Assembly: GCA_947177165.1 (NCBI GenBank)
Contig: CAMWTP010000025.1
Location: 1-64,000, forward strand
DNA length: 64,000 bases
Direction of reading: 5' to 3'
Source: an uncultured Lachnospiraceae bacterium
GTDB lineage: Bacteria > Bacillota > Clostridia > Lachnospirales > Lachnospiraceae
In this document: piece by piece, positions 16,783-25,290 of the stretch
Position numbering within the stretch: position 1 is the first letter of the stretch
Layout: each line of letters opens with the position of its first letter
Made by a program: the position numbers and the translations under genes
The notes under the pieces: model-generated
Databases searched by the model: none
Seen by the model: only the letters and a program-made list of their open reading frames with translations
Told to the model about the DNA's origin: nothing

Positions 16783-18621
16783 ATGAATATATTGGGAATA
16801 TCTGCATTATATCATGATGCAGCGGCTAGTTTGGTGGTAGATGGTGATATCATTGCAGCGGCACAAGAAGAACGGTTTACGCGAATAAAACATGATATGA
16901 ATATGCCAGTAAATGCGATTGAATACTGCTTAGAAGAGGGAAGAGTAGAAAAAGAAGATATTGATATAGTAGTATTTTATGACAATCCTCTATACACGCT
17001 TGATAGGTTTTTGAAGAATATTGCTGTTGCCCATGGAGATACTGCTAATATTGTTAATCGTAGCTTTGAACCTATGTTTTCTGAAAGACTATGGGTGCAC
17101 AAAATGATTGATAATGTTCTGGGAGTAAATTCTTCAAGAAAATGTCTTGTATGCGAGCACCATGTGTCACATGCTGCATCAGCTTTTTATCCATCTCCAT
17201 TTGAAAAGGCTGTTATCCTAACGATTGATGGAGTAGGTGAGTGGGCGACGACAACAATAGGAATTGGTGAAAAAGAAAGATTGTCTATTAAAGAAGAGAT
17301 GCGGTTTCCGCATTCTTTGGGTTTGTTTTATAGTGCATTTGCATATTTTTGTGGGTTTAAAGTAAATTCAGGTGAGTATAAGTTTATGGGACTGGCTCCA
17401 TATGGTGAACCAGTTTATGAAGATATTATTAAAGACAAATTATTAGATCTGAAAGAAGATGGCTCTTTTAGGATGCAGATGGAGTATTTTGACTATCAGT
17501 ATGGCAGGGCAATGACAAATCAGAAGTTTGACGAATTGTTTGGAGGGTCACGTCGATTACCAGAAAGTGCAATTACTAAACGGGAAATGAATATTGCTTC
17601 CTCTGTGCAAAAGGTAACAGAAGAAATTATTTTACGGATGGTTAGACATGCAAAAGACACTTATGGGATGGGTATAGATAACTTAGTCTTAGCAGGTGGA
17701 GTTGCATTGAATTGTGTCGCTAATGGAAAAATTAAGGATAGTGGCATTTTTAAGAATATATGGATACAGCCTGCCGCGGGAGATGCAGGAGGGAGCCTTG
17801 GAGCGGCGCTTTATGCGACATATAATTTGTCAGGTATAAATAGAATAGTTGGGAAAACTGATGTCCAAAAAGGAAGTTACCTGGGGCCAGCGTTTTCAAG
17901 CAGGGAAATTGAGAAGTATTTAAATGCAAATCGTTATATTTATCATAAAATGGATGAGGATAGCTTGTATAAATCGATTGCTTTAGAAATAGCAAATGAG
18001 AAAGTAGTTGGATTGTTTCAGGGGAGAATGGAATTTGGACCTAGGGCTTTGGGGAATCGGAGTATTGTAGCGGATGCACGCTCAGAGTATATGCAGGTAA
18101 AACTGAATAAAAAGATTAAGTTTAGAGAATCCTTTAGACCATTTGCACCTTCTGTCATTCGCGGGGATGTTTCAGATTATTTTGAATTGGATGGAGATAG
18201 TCCATATATGCTTCTGTGTAAAAATGTGTGTAAGGAAAGAAGAATTCCATTTAAACTGCATGATTTTCTGAAAGAAAACGATGGAAATATGTTAGAGGTA
18301 GTAAAACAGAAACGTTCAGACATTCCTGCTGTTACTCATGTGGACTACAGTGCTAGGATACAGACTGTGTCAGAGGATATGAATCCCTATTTTTATAAAG
18401 TAATTTGTCAATTTAAGAAGCTTACAGGATATGGGGTAGTTGTGAATACTTCGTTTAATGTGCGAGGAGAACCAATTGTATGTACTCCAGAAGATGCATA
18501 TCAGTGTTTTATGCGGACGGATATGGATGTACTTGTTTTGGAAGATTGTATATTATACAAAGAAGAACAGCCAGAATGGAATGAGGAAACAGGGTGGAGA
18601 AATATATACGAACTTGATTAG
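16783..18621 (+). CDS. NodU/CmcH/TobZ-type O-carbamoyltransferase
   Basis: A 612-residue protein of normal family length. The N-terminal Kae1-like domain begins NILGISALYHDAAASLVVDG and has HHVSHAASAF (H126, H130) and GEYKFMGLAPYGEP; the C-terminal YrdC-like region has EFGPRALGNRSI (F418 onward), RESFRPFAPS and VVNTSFNVRGEPI. These enzymes use carbamoyl phosphate and ATP to carbamoylate a sugar hydroxyl. It precedes a small gene that starts 10 bp after its stop. Confidence 0.9.
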   Translation: MNILGISALYHDAAASLVVDGDIIAAAQEERFTRIKHDMNMPVNAIEYCLEEGRVEKEDIDIVVFYDNPLYTLDRFLKNIAVAHGDTANIVNRSFEPMFSERLWVHKMIDNVLGVNSSRKCLVCEHHVSHAASAFYPSPFEKAVILTIDGVGEWATTTIGIGEKERLSIKEEMRFPHSLGLFYSAFAYFCGFKVNSGEYKFMGLAPYGEPVYEDIIKDKLLDLKEDGSFRMQMEYFDYQYGRAMTNQKFDELFGGSRRLPESAITKREMNIASSVQKVTEEIILRMVRHAKDTYGMGIDNLVLAGGVALNCVANGKIKDSGIFKNIWIQPAAGDAGGSLGAALYATYNLSGINRIVGKTDVQKGSYLGPAFSSREIEKYLNANRYIYHKMDEDSLYKSIALEIANEKVVGLFQGRMEFGPRALGNRSIVADARSEYMQVKLNKKIKFRESFRPFAPSVIRGDVSDYFELDGDSPYMLLCKNVCKERRIPFKLHDFLKENDGNMLEVVKQKRSDIPAVTHVDYSARIQTVSEDMNPYFYKVICQFKKLTGYGVVVNTSFNVRGEPIVCTPEDAYQCFMRTDMDVLVLEDCILYKEEQPEWNEETGWRNIYELD

Positions 18622-18631
18622 GGAGGGCATA

Positions 18632-18967
18632 ATGGAAAGATGTGCAAGAGAAAAAGAGACTCTTTTTCACTTTAAATTAGATGAAGAGGAGATAGAGTTT
18701 AATAAAACAACTAGTTTAGCAGAAAGTTATTTTACATTATATCCAGAAAGGGATTATCTTATGGAATACAGTTTTGAAACAGCACAACAGCTAAAGGAGA
18801 AGTTAGATGTTTTATGGGAAAATGAAAAATATATGCAAGTTATTAGTAAAACAGTGCTGGTGGCTGCACTAAAAAACAAACCGTTAGATATGGAGTCCGA
18901 AAAAAATAAGGTAGAGAGCAAACAGAATACAAATAATCAAATGCCAAATTATATATACAATTTTTAA
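18632..18967 (+). CDS. Small hypothetical protein downstream of carbamoyltransferase
   Basis: A 111-residue, charged, probably helical protein with a polar asparagine-rich C-terminus. Family not recognised. Start ATG 18632 follows a strong GGGAGGG site; a longer frame back to 18458 only shadows the carbamoyltransferase end. The 10-bp spacing suggests cotranslation with that enzyme, so a partner role is possible but not shown. Confidence 0.6.
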   Translation: MERCAREKETLFHFKLDEEEIEFNKTTSLAESYFTLYPERDYLMEYSFETAQQLKEKLDVLWENEKYMQVISKTVLVAALKNKPLDMESEKNKVESKQNTNNQMPNYIYNF

Positions 18968-18989
18968 AATGTAATAGTGGGAGATGGAG

Positions 18990-20222
18990 ATGAGAGTACT
19001 TTTTGCAGCTACAGAATATATAGAAAAAGGCAAGCCCACGACGGGATTTCCAACCTACCTGTATAGAGTATCTATGTCCCTGCTCCAGCTTGGACATAAA
19101 CCGATGATTATCGCGGGCGGCGGTTACGATGGGTATAGGGTGGAAGATGGAATAGAAATATGGACGGTGAGAACAGATGGGTGTGGCAAAGTTTTTTCTG
19201 GGAATGTTACTTTGACCAGTCTGCTGATTAGTTTTCTTATTAACAGAAAAGTACATCAAGTCATAAAAGAGCGGTCTGTCGATATTGTCCAATTTACTTC
19301 CCTTGCTGGGATTGCAGCATTTTACCATGGAAATACGCCTGCGGTAATGCGTCTATCTTCTTATGCAAAAACATATTTTTCCTCCTTGTTGACTTATGAT
19401 GCCAGAACTTTAGCTTTTAGGGCGGCGTTGGAAAGGTTTGCCGCACAGAGATGTAACGCTGTTTTTGCACCATGTGCCATTACAGCAAAAGATTTTGGAA
19501 AGGATTGCGGTAGAAAAGTTCAAGTGATAGAAACTCCTTTTGTGAATGATGTCAGGCAAATGGATTACGAGTATGTGGATCAGTATTTAAGAGATAAGAA
19601 ATATGTGTTGTTTTTTGGAAGTTTATATGCGGAAAAAGGAATATTGGTCATAGCAGAAATACTTAGGGAATTTTTAAGGGAAAATAAAGATTACTATTTT
19701 GTCTTTGTAGGCGAAATTCGCAACATAAATGGCGAAGATGCGCGGAGGGTGTTAAGAAATGCCGCTGGGGAATTTTCAGATCGTGTTTTTATATGGAAGG
19801 CATTATGTCATGACAAACTTTACCCCATCATAGAATATTCAGATTTTGTTGTATTGCCATCTCTTATGGATAATTTTCCAAATGCATGTATTGAGGCAAT
19901 GTATTTTTCCAAAATTGTTATTGGAACGAAAGGGGCAAGTTTTGAGCAGCTTATCATATCTGGATGCAATGGTTTTCTCTGCAGAATTGGAGATTCAAGG
20001 GATTTGCTTGAGAAGATGTGCATTGTAACAAATTTGGATGAGATGGAAAGGAAGTATATAGAAAAAAATGCTCATGACACTACGAAACGATTACAACCCG
20101 AATATGTGGTAAAAAAGCTTGTGAGGTTTTATGAGTATGTAATTAGTGGGAGCAAGAGACATGAGGCAGAAAGAAAGAGTAATCGAAAAAGGATTAGTCA
20201 GTGTAATTGTACCAGTATATAA
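18990..20222 (+). CDS. Glycosyltransferase family 4
   Basis: About 410 residues of GT-B fold. N-terminal RVLFAATEYIEKGKPTTGFP is the acceptor-domain glycine-rich loop; the C-terminal domain has YVLFFGSLYAEKGILVIAEI, and LPSLMDNFPNACIEAMYFSK, the E-x7-E element of GT4. ATG 18990 is preferred over 18984 because GGGAG is 6 nt upstream. Its 3' end overlaps the following GT2 gene by about 60 bp. Confidence 0.8.
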   Translation: MRVLFAATEYIEKGKPTTGFPTYLYRVSMSLLQLGHKPMIIAGGGYDGYRVEDGIEIWTVRTDGCGKVFSGNVTLTSLLISFLINRKVHQVIKERSVDIVQFTSLAGIAAFYHGNTPAVMRLSSYAKTYFSSLLTYDARTLAFRAALERFAAQRCNAVFAPCAITAKDFGKDCGRKVQVIETPFVNDVRQMDYEYVDQYLRDKKYVLFFGSLYAEKGILVIAEILREFLRENKDYYFVFVGEIRNINGEDARRVLRNAAGEFSDRVFIWKALCHDKLYPIIEYSDFVVLPSLMDNFPNACIEAMYFSKIVIGTKGASFEQLIISGCNGFLCRIGDSRDLLEKMCIVTNLDEMERKYIEKNAHDTTKRLQPEYVVKKLVRFYEYVISGSKRHEAERKSNRKRISQCNCTSI

Positions 20223-21129
20223 TGTGGAGCAGTATCTTGAAAGATGTTTTGAATCTATATTACATCAGACATATCCGCGTATAGAGCTAATTATTGTAGA
20301 TGATGGTTCAACAGATGGCAGTGGCAAAATCTGTGATTATTATAGACAGATAGATACCCGTATATCTGTGTTTCATGCCAAACATGAGGGGACATCTAAA
20401 GCAAGGAATATAGGATTGCAGTTTGCAGCCGGAGAGTTTATTGGTTTTGTAGATGCGGATGATTACATAGCTGATGATATGTATGAGAGTCTGATTGATA
20501 ATATGCATAATGGGATTGATATCGTTTGTTGCGGCAGGAGATGCGTCGTGCCTGAGGGGAAAAGTCATAATGCATATTGTATTGGTGCTGTGCGTAAATT
20601 TTCGAATCAGGAAGCTGTAGAAGAACTTCTTTTGCTTAGGGGAATTAGCTGCTCGGTATGTACCAAACTTTTTCGCAGGGAATTGTTTCATGACATCAGA
20701 TTCCCTGTTGGAAAAACGTGTGAAGATTTGCCGGTAACATATAAGTTGATAAAAAAAAGCACAAATGTGCTCCATATTGGTAGTGCAAAGTATTATAACT
20801 GTTATCGGGAGAATAGCAGATCATCACATGCTGCTGATGCACGGTGGATGGATTACGTAGTTTTTGCCAGAGATATTTTGTTGGATGTAATAGAAGAATA
20901 TCCACAACTGGCAAGGCAGGCAGAGGCAAGATATATATTGAATACATTGATAACTTTGAAGGGAATTAGTGGAAAAGAAGAAATCTATGCTAAAGCGAAA
21001 TTCCGGTTGGAATTGATGTTGCAGAGAATGGTTTTAAGAGGTCTTTTAAATCCCTTTATTCAAGAATCGCATAAGAAAGTGTTATTAAAATACAAAATAT
21101 TAAAAAATATTGATTGGGCATCAATTTAG
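20161..21129 (+). CDS. Glycosyltransferase family 2
   Basis: About 322 residues. VSVIVPVYNVEQYLERCFES, IIVDDGSTDGS and FVDADDYI are the classical GT2 A-domain motifs. Later CTKLFRRELF and CEDLPVTYKLI resemble EpsJ-type capsule transferases. ATG 20161, preceded by GGGAG, is preferred to GTG 20146. It lies inside the end of the GT4 gene, so coupled translation is likely. Confidence 0.85.
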   Translation: MRQKERVIEKGLVSVIVPVYNVEQYLERCFESILHQTYPRIELIIVDDGSTDGSGKICDYYRQIDTRISVFHAKHEGTSKARNIGLQFAAGEFIGFVDADDYIADDMYESLIDNMHNGIDIVCCGRRCVVPEGKSHNAYCIGAVRKFSNQEAVEELLLLRGISCSVCTKLFRRELFHDIRFPVGKTCEDLPVTYKLIKKSTNVLHIGSAKYYNCYRENSRSSHAADARWMDYVVFARDILLDVIEEYPQLARQAEARYILNTLITLKGISGKEEIYAKAKFRLELMLQRMVLRGLLNPFIQESHKKVLLKYKILKNIDWASI

Positions 21130-21147
21130 ATGGAGGAACAGTAAGAC

Positions 21148-22035
21148 GTGATGGTGGATAAACCTTTAGTATCTATTATAATGCCAACATATAATAGGAA
21201 AAATGTAATAGAGGAAGCAATAGATTCTTGTATCAGGCAGACATATGAAAATATTGAGGTTATTATATGTGATGATCATTCTACAGACGGAACTGAAGAG
21301 TATGTTCAAAAGCGGATTCAGGAAGATTCCCGTATAAAATATTATAAAAACCCAGATGCAAAAAAAGGTGCGAATTCGGCACGGAATACAGCAATTAGAA
21401 TGGCAAAAGGCAAGTATTTGGCTTTTTTAGATACAGATGATTATCTAATGGATGATTCCATAGAAGTCAGAATCAATGCATTTAAGGAAAATCCTAAAGT
21501 AGCAATGGTTTATGGGAATGTTTATTGTGAGTGTGGGAAGAGAAGAATAAAGTGGATATACCATAATCTGTTTAAAGATAAGGCGGTTCAGAGAAAGTTT
21601 TTAATGGAAAATCTGGCGTTGTGTTCTCAAATATCGATTATGTTCAGAAAAGAAATATTAGATAGTACAGGTATGCTGGATGAATCCCAGAAAGCATGGA
21701 CTGATGATGGTTTTGTTGTTTCGGTAGGAATGAGATATCCTATTTTGCATTGCGGAAAGTTTGTCAGTACTGCAAGGAAGAGTGAACGGAGTATGACTGG
21801 GAATAAGTGGAATATGTATGAGGGATGCAAAATAATGGTACATAAGTATAAAAGGGAAATTATCAGGTATGCTTCATTTCGGAGGTACTTGTTGTGGAAA
21901 ATCAGATTGCTTTCCGCCTATTGTTATGCGAAAGAGTCAGATTGCGATGATGGAATACGAAAGAAAATCTGGCAGTTTATGCATGAGTGGATCAGGGAAC
22001 AGATCAGACCTTATTTTAAAGTCTATTGTGAATAA
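21148..22035 (+). CDS. Glycosyltransferase family 2
   Basis: A 295-residue GT2 enzyme. Key motifs are VSIIMPTYNRKNVIEEAIDS, IICDDHSTDGT and FLDTDDYL. GGAGG lies 12-15 nt upstream; GTG 21148 or ATG 21151 may be used. The C-terminal ~80 residues are basic and helical, which could help bind a phosphorylated or membrane-near acceptor. It is the last transferase before the aminotransferase/cupin pair. Confidence 0.85.
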   Translation: MMVDKPLVSIIMPTYNRKNVIEEAIDSCIRQTYENIEVIICDDHSTDGTEEYVQKRIQEDSRIKYYKNPDAKKGANSARNTAIRMAKGKYLAFLDTDDYLMDDSIEVRINAFKENPKVAMVYGNVYCECGKRRIKWIYHNLFKDKAVQRKFLMENLALCSQISIMFRKEILDSTGMLDESQKAWTDDGFVVSVGMRYPILHCGKFVSTARKSERSMTGNKWNMYEGCKIMVHKYKREIIRYASFRRYLLWKIRLLSAYCYAKESDCDDGIRKKIWQFMHEWIREQIRPYFKVYCE

Positions 22036-22113
22036 ATAGGTTATAAACTGTTTGGAAATGTTGCTTTCTAGTGAATATGAAAATGTAATTCAAAGAGCAG
22101 GAGGTATCCTGAT

Positions 22114-23241
22114 ATGGATTTTATACCAGTAAATGAGCCGCTGTTAGACGGAAATGAAAAAAAGTATCTGTGCGAATGCATTGACACAGGATGGATTTCC
22201 TCGGAAGGACCATTTGTAAAGGAATTTGAGCAGCAAATGTGCATAACGGCAGGCAGAAAATATGGAATTGCAGTTTCGAATGGTACAGCAGCACTGGAAG
22301 TTGCTGTTCAGGCGTTAGGGATTGGAGAAGGCGATGAAGTGATTATGCCCACATTCACTATTATTTCCTGTGCAATGGCTGTCACAAAGACAGGAGCGAT
22401 TCCAGTGTTGGTTGACAGTGATCTATATACATGGAATATGAAAGCTGACGAGATAGAGAAAAAGATAACGTCAAAAACCAGAGCCATTATGATTGTCCAT
22501 ATATATGGTCTTCCTGTCGAAGTGGATAAAATACTTGCGCTGGCAAAGAAATACAACCTGCAAGTTATTGAGGATGCAGCGGAGATGCATGGTCAGACAT
22601 ACAATGGAAAACCGTGTGGAAGTTTTGGCGACATTAGTACATTCAGTTTTTATCCTAATAAGCATATAACAACAGGTGAAGGGGGAATGGTTGTCACAGA
22701 TGACGAGGAACTTGCAGAGCGATGCAGGATGCTTAGAAATCTCTGTTTTAAGAAAGATATTCGTTATGTGCATGATGAACTCAGTGACAATTACCGATTC
22801 ACGAATCTGCAGGCTGCGGTAGGATTAGCCCAATTGGAAAGGCTGGAGGAGTTTGTAGAGAAAAAAAGATGGATGGGGAGATATTATTCTGAAAAACTTC
22901 GCGATATAGAAGGAATAATTCTTCCGATGGAAAAAGAGGACTATGCAGACAATATCTATTGGGTTTATGGGATTGTGCTGGATAAAGATATTCGCGCAGA
23001 TAATAGGACTGTACAGCAGCTTTTGACACAGGAGGGAATCGGTTCGCGAACATTTTTCTGGTGCATGCATGAGCAGCCGGTATACCAGAAGCGAGGGCTG
23101 TTTGTAAATGAGTCATATCCCAATGCAGAGTATCTGGCAAGAAAAGGGTTCTATATTCCAAGCGGTCTTGCTTTGACAAAGGAACAGATGGATAAGGTAA
23201 TCATAAAAGTAGACAAGGTAATTCAGAGGGTAAGGGAATAG
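22114..23241 (+). CDS. DegT/DnrJ/EryC1/StrS PLP-dependent sugar aminotransferase (perosamine synthase-like)
   Basis: A 375-residue protein. It opens with IPVNEPLLDGNEKKYLCECI and DTGWISSEGPFV, the pattern of GDP-perosamine synthases. IEDAAEMHG (152-160) and FSFYPNKHITTGEGG with PLP lysine K183 complete the family signature. It converts a 4-keto-6-deoxy sugar nucleotide to a 4-amino sugar. AGGAGG precedes the ATG. The matching GDP-mannose 4,6-dehydratase is not in the window. The substrate assignment is inference. Confidence 0.85.
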   Translation: MDFIPVNEPLLDGNEKKYLCECIDTGWISSEGPFVKEFEQQMCITAGRKYGIAVSNGTAALEVAVQALGIGEGDEVIMPTFTIISCAMAVTKTGAIPVLVDSDLYTWNMKADEIEKKITSKTRAIMIVHIYGLPVEVDKILALAKKYNLQVIEDAAEMHGQTYNGKPCGSFGDISTFSFYPNKHITTGEGGMVVTDDEELAERCRMLRNLCFKKDIRYVHDELSDNYRFTNLQAAVGLAQLERLEEFVEKKRWMGRYYSEKLRDIEGIILPMEKEDYADNIYWVYGIVLDKDIRADNRTVQQLLTQEGIGSRTFFWCMHEQPVYQKRGLFVNESYPNAEYLARKGFYIPSGLALTKEQMDKVIIKVDKVIQRVRE

Positions 23242-23319
23242 GCATTTATCATTTGTCGGAGAAGTTTGATTGGAATTAGAAAGCGGAAGTTGACTAACGG
23301 GTTTCATAGCCCTATCGGT

Positions 23320-23336
23320 GCCTTTCGCAGAAAGGC
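23320..23336 (+). repeat. Small hairpin before the cupin gene
   Basis: GCCTTTC (23320-23326) pairs exactly with GAAAGGC (23330-23336) around a 3-nt loop. The right arm contains AAAGG, the only ribosome-site-like sequence before ATG 23348, so folding could mask it. Short and possibly fortuitous. Confidence 0.4.
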
Positions 23337-23347
23337 GGATTATATAA

Positions 23348-23788
23348 ATGGAACAAATTCAATTAATCAAGAAAAAGGAAAAAATTCTTGCCATGGTTAT
23401 CAGAAGTAATTACATATGTGAGGGTGTGGATTTCATCACGCCAGACGAATACTCACAGCAGGTGGCGTATATGCATCATCCGACAGGAAAGGCAATAGAT
23501 GCGCACATACATAACTTGGTACACCGCAATGTCGTATTGACACAGGAAGTTCTGTTTATCAAGAGTGGACGACTCCGAGTGGATTTTTATGACGATTATG
23601 AAGACTATCTGGAAAGTATCGTTTTGGAGACAGGTGATGTGATTTTGCTGGTTTCAGGTGGACATGGTTTTACTGTTTTGGAAGAGGTTGAAATGATTGA
23701 AGTAAAGCAGGGACCTTATTCAGGAGAAATTGATAAAAAACGGTTTAAAGGTATCGAGGAAAACGAGGTTGTATATAAAGAGATGTAG
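23348..23788 (+). CDS. Small cupin-fold protein
   Basis: A 146-residue protein with single-domain cupin traits: AIDAHIHNLVHRNVVLTQEV (first histidine-rich cupin motif), LFIKSGRLRVDFYDD, DVILLVSGGHGFTVLE (second motif) and VEMIEVKQGPYSGE. Proteins of this kind recur beside sugar aminotransferases in surface-glycan loci. The catalytic role is unknown; isomerase/epimerase or binding function is possible. It lies 106 bp after the DegT gene. Confidence 0.7.
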   Translation: MEQIQLIKKKEKILAMVIRSNYICEGVDFITPDEYSQQVAYMHHPTGKAIDAHIHNLVHRNVVLTQEVLFIKSGRLRVDFYDDYEDYLESIVLETGDVILLVSGGHGFTVLEEVEMIEVKQGPYSGEIDKKRFKGIEENEVVYKEM

Positions 23789-23864
23789 TTTGCAGCAGTT
23801 GACTCATTTTGAGGTAAATTATCTCAAGTAGTTACAAACAATGATAAGGAGCTAAAGTGGGGAC

Positions 23865-25109
23865 ATGGAAAGAAATTTATCGAATACAGAAGCGTTGATC
23901 CAATATTTAAAAGGAAAAGACCGAGTTGTAATATATGGTGGTGGAAAATATGCCAGGCGATTGATTGAGTATATGATTTTTATAAATGAAGTAAAGGCAG
24001 AAAGAATGATTGTAACCAAATTGTCTGAAACAGACTGTGGATATAAGGGAGTCGGGATTCAGGAGGCAATTCCTTTTTTGAAAGAAAATGGCGATTGTAA
24101 TGTGGTTATTGCGACATCAGCGGTTTATTGGGAAGATATCACACAAGTCGTTAGTAAATATGTGCAGGAATATCATTGTATTACGGATCAATTGTTTTTT
24201 GAGATGGGTAAAGAACTGGATGTACCATTTAAAAATATTGATTTTATCGTAGGAGGGTTTGGAAAATGCGGAACGACTTCTTTGTTTAAAGCATTGATAG
24301 GAGGGGGGGTATTTTTGCCAGATAAAAAAGAGAGTCAGTTCTTTCTGTGGTATCACAAGGTAAAAAATCCTAAGGAAAAATTGAGGAAGGAATATTTTAA
24401 TAATGTTCAGAACGGACAGGCAGTAGGAATGATTGAACCAACTTTTTATAATCATGCGGAAGATGTCTATGATTACTTTGGAGATAAACTGAAGATTCTT
24501 TTCCTGGTTAGAAATCCGGTTGACGCTGAGTTCTCAAAATTTAAGATGGATAATCGAAATGGAGTAGCAGGGCTTGAGCAGTCTTATCAAAAAAGTGGTG
24601 AGTTTTATCCACAAATGTTTGATGAATATTTTCAGTTGGACACTCAAAAAGATATGTATGAATATGCAAAATGGATTGAGCAGTATAAAAAATATTATCC
24701 TGACGGGCAAATTAAACTTATTTTCTTTGAAGATCTTATTAAGAATTTCCAAGTGGTCATACAAGATATTTTAGAGTTTATAGGCGTTTCCGCTCAGTAT
24801 GAACAGAGAAAATTTCCATTGGAAAACAAAGGCGATTTTGTAATGGCAGATACAGAAGGATATAAGCTGGCTGGACTGCTGCATCAGTTAGGATATGAGA
24901 TCTTTTGTTTAGATGTTGGAGATGAACAGAGGAAATGTGAATTGCGCAGCAGGTATGGGGAAGTATTGGAACAATATAGTAAAGCGGATAAGGTTACTGA
25001 TTTAAGGATAACAGATATACAACGAAAGACAATGGAAAAATATTATTTTGATAGTGTTAGACAATTGGAAAGGCTGGCGAACAGGGATCTATCCCGCCTT
25101 TGGTTTTAG
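23865..25109 (+). CDS. Rossmann-like module fused to a PAPS-dependent sulfotransferase domain
   Basis: A 414-residue two-domain protein. Residues 15-120 carry the recurring module (RVVIYGGGKYARRLIEYM). Residues 125-414 are a sulfotransferase: the 5'-phosphosulfate loop is GGFGKCGTTSL (K134, T137, T138), and the 3'-phosphate site is LVRNPVDAEFSKF (R216, S224). It should transfer sulfate from PAPS to the glycan in the cytoplasm. Carbohydrate sulfotransferases are uncommon in Firmicutes. No PAPS-synthesis genes are seen here. Confidence 0.8.
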   Translation: MERNLSNTEALIQYLKGKDRVVIYGGGKYARRLIEYMIFINEVKAERMIVTKLSETDCGYKGVGIQEAIPFLKENGDCNVVIATSAVYWEDITQVVSKYVQEYHCITDQLFFEMGKELDVPFKNIDFIVGGFGKCGTTSLFKALIGGGVFLPDKKESQFFLWYHKVKNPKEKLRKEYFNNVQNGQAVGMIEPTFYNHAEDVYDYFGDKLKILFLVRNPVDAEFSKFKMDNRNGVAGLEQSYQKSGEFYPQMFDEYFQLDTQKDMYEYAKWIEQYKKYYPDGQIKLIFFEDLIKNFQVVIQDILEFIGVSAQYEQRKFPLENKGDFVMADTEGYKLAGLLHQLGYEIFCLDVGDEQRKCELRSRYGEVLEQYSKADKVTDLRITDIQRKTMEKYYFDSVRQLERLANRDLSRLWF

Positions 25110-25281
25110 CAATATTGATTGCATCACGCATGGGGATATTGTCCAAACAATTAATGAGGTACATCATATGAGATATTTTTTTAGACCAGAACTGGAAATA
25201 ATTGATAATCTGGACTGCCAGAGGTTGGAAGAGACAGATTATAACTCATGGACAAGTTATTTTGTTGCAAAAGCCGTTTAG
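25110..25281 (+). pseudogene. Possible 3' remnant of a coding sequence
   Basis: An open frame gives a protein-like tail ending EETDYNSWTSYFVAKAV just before the next gene, overlapping the end of the sulfotransferase gene when extended upstream. A late ATG at 25168 would give 37 residues with no clear ribosome site. It looks like the C-terminus left by a recombination event near the island's composition boundary. The family is not recognised. Confidence 0.3.
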
Positions 25282-25290
25282 AGGTGAAAA

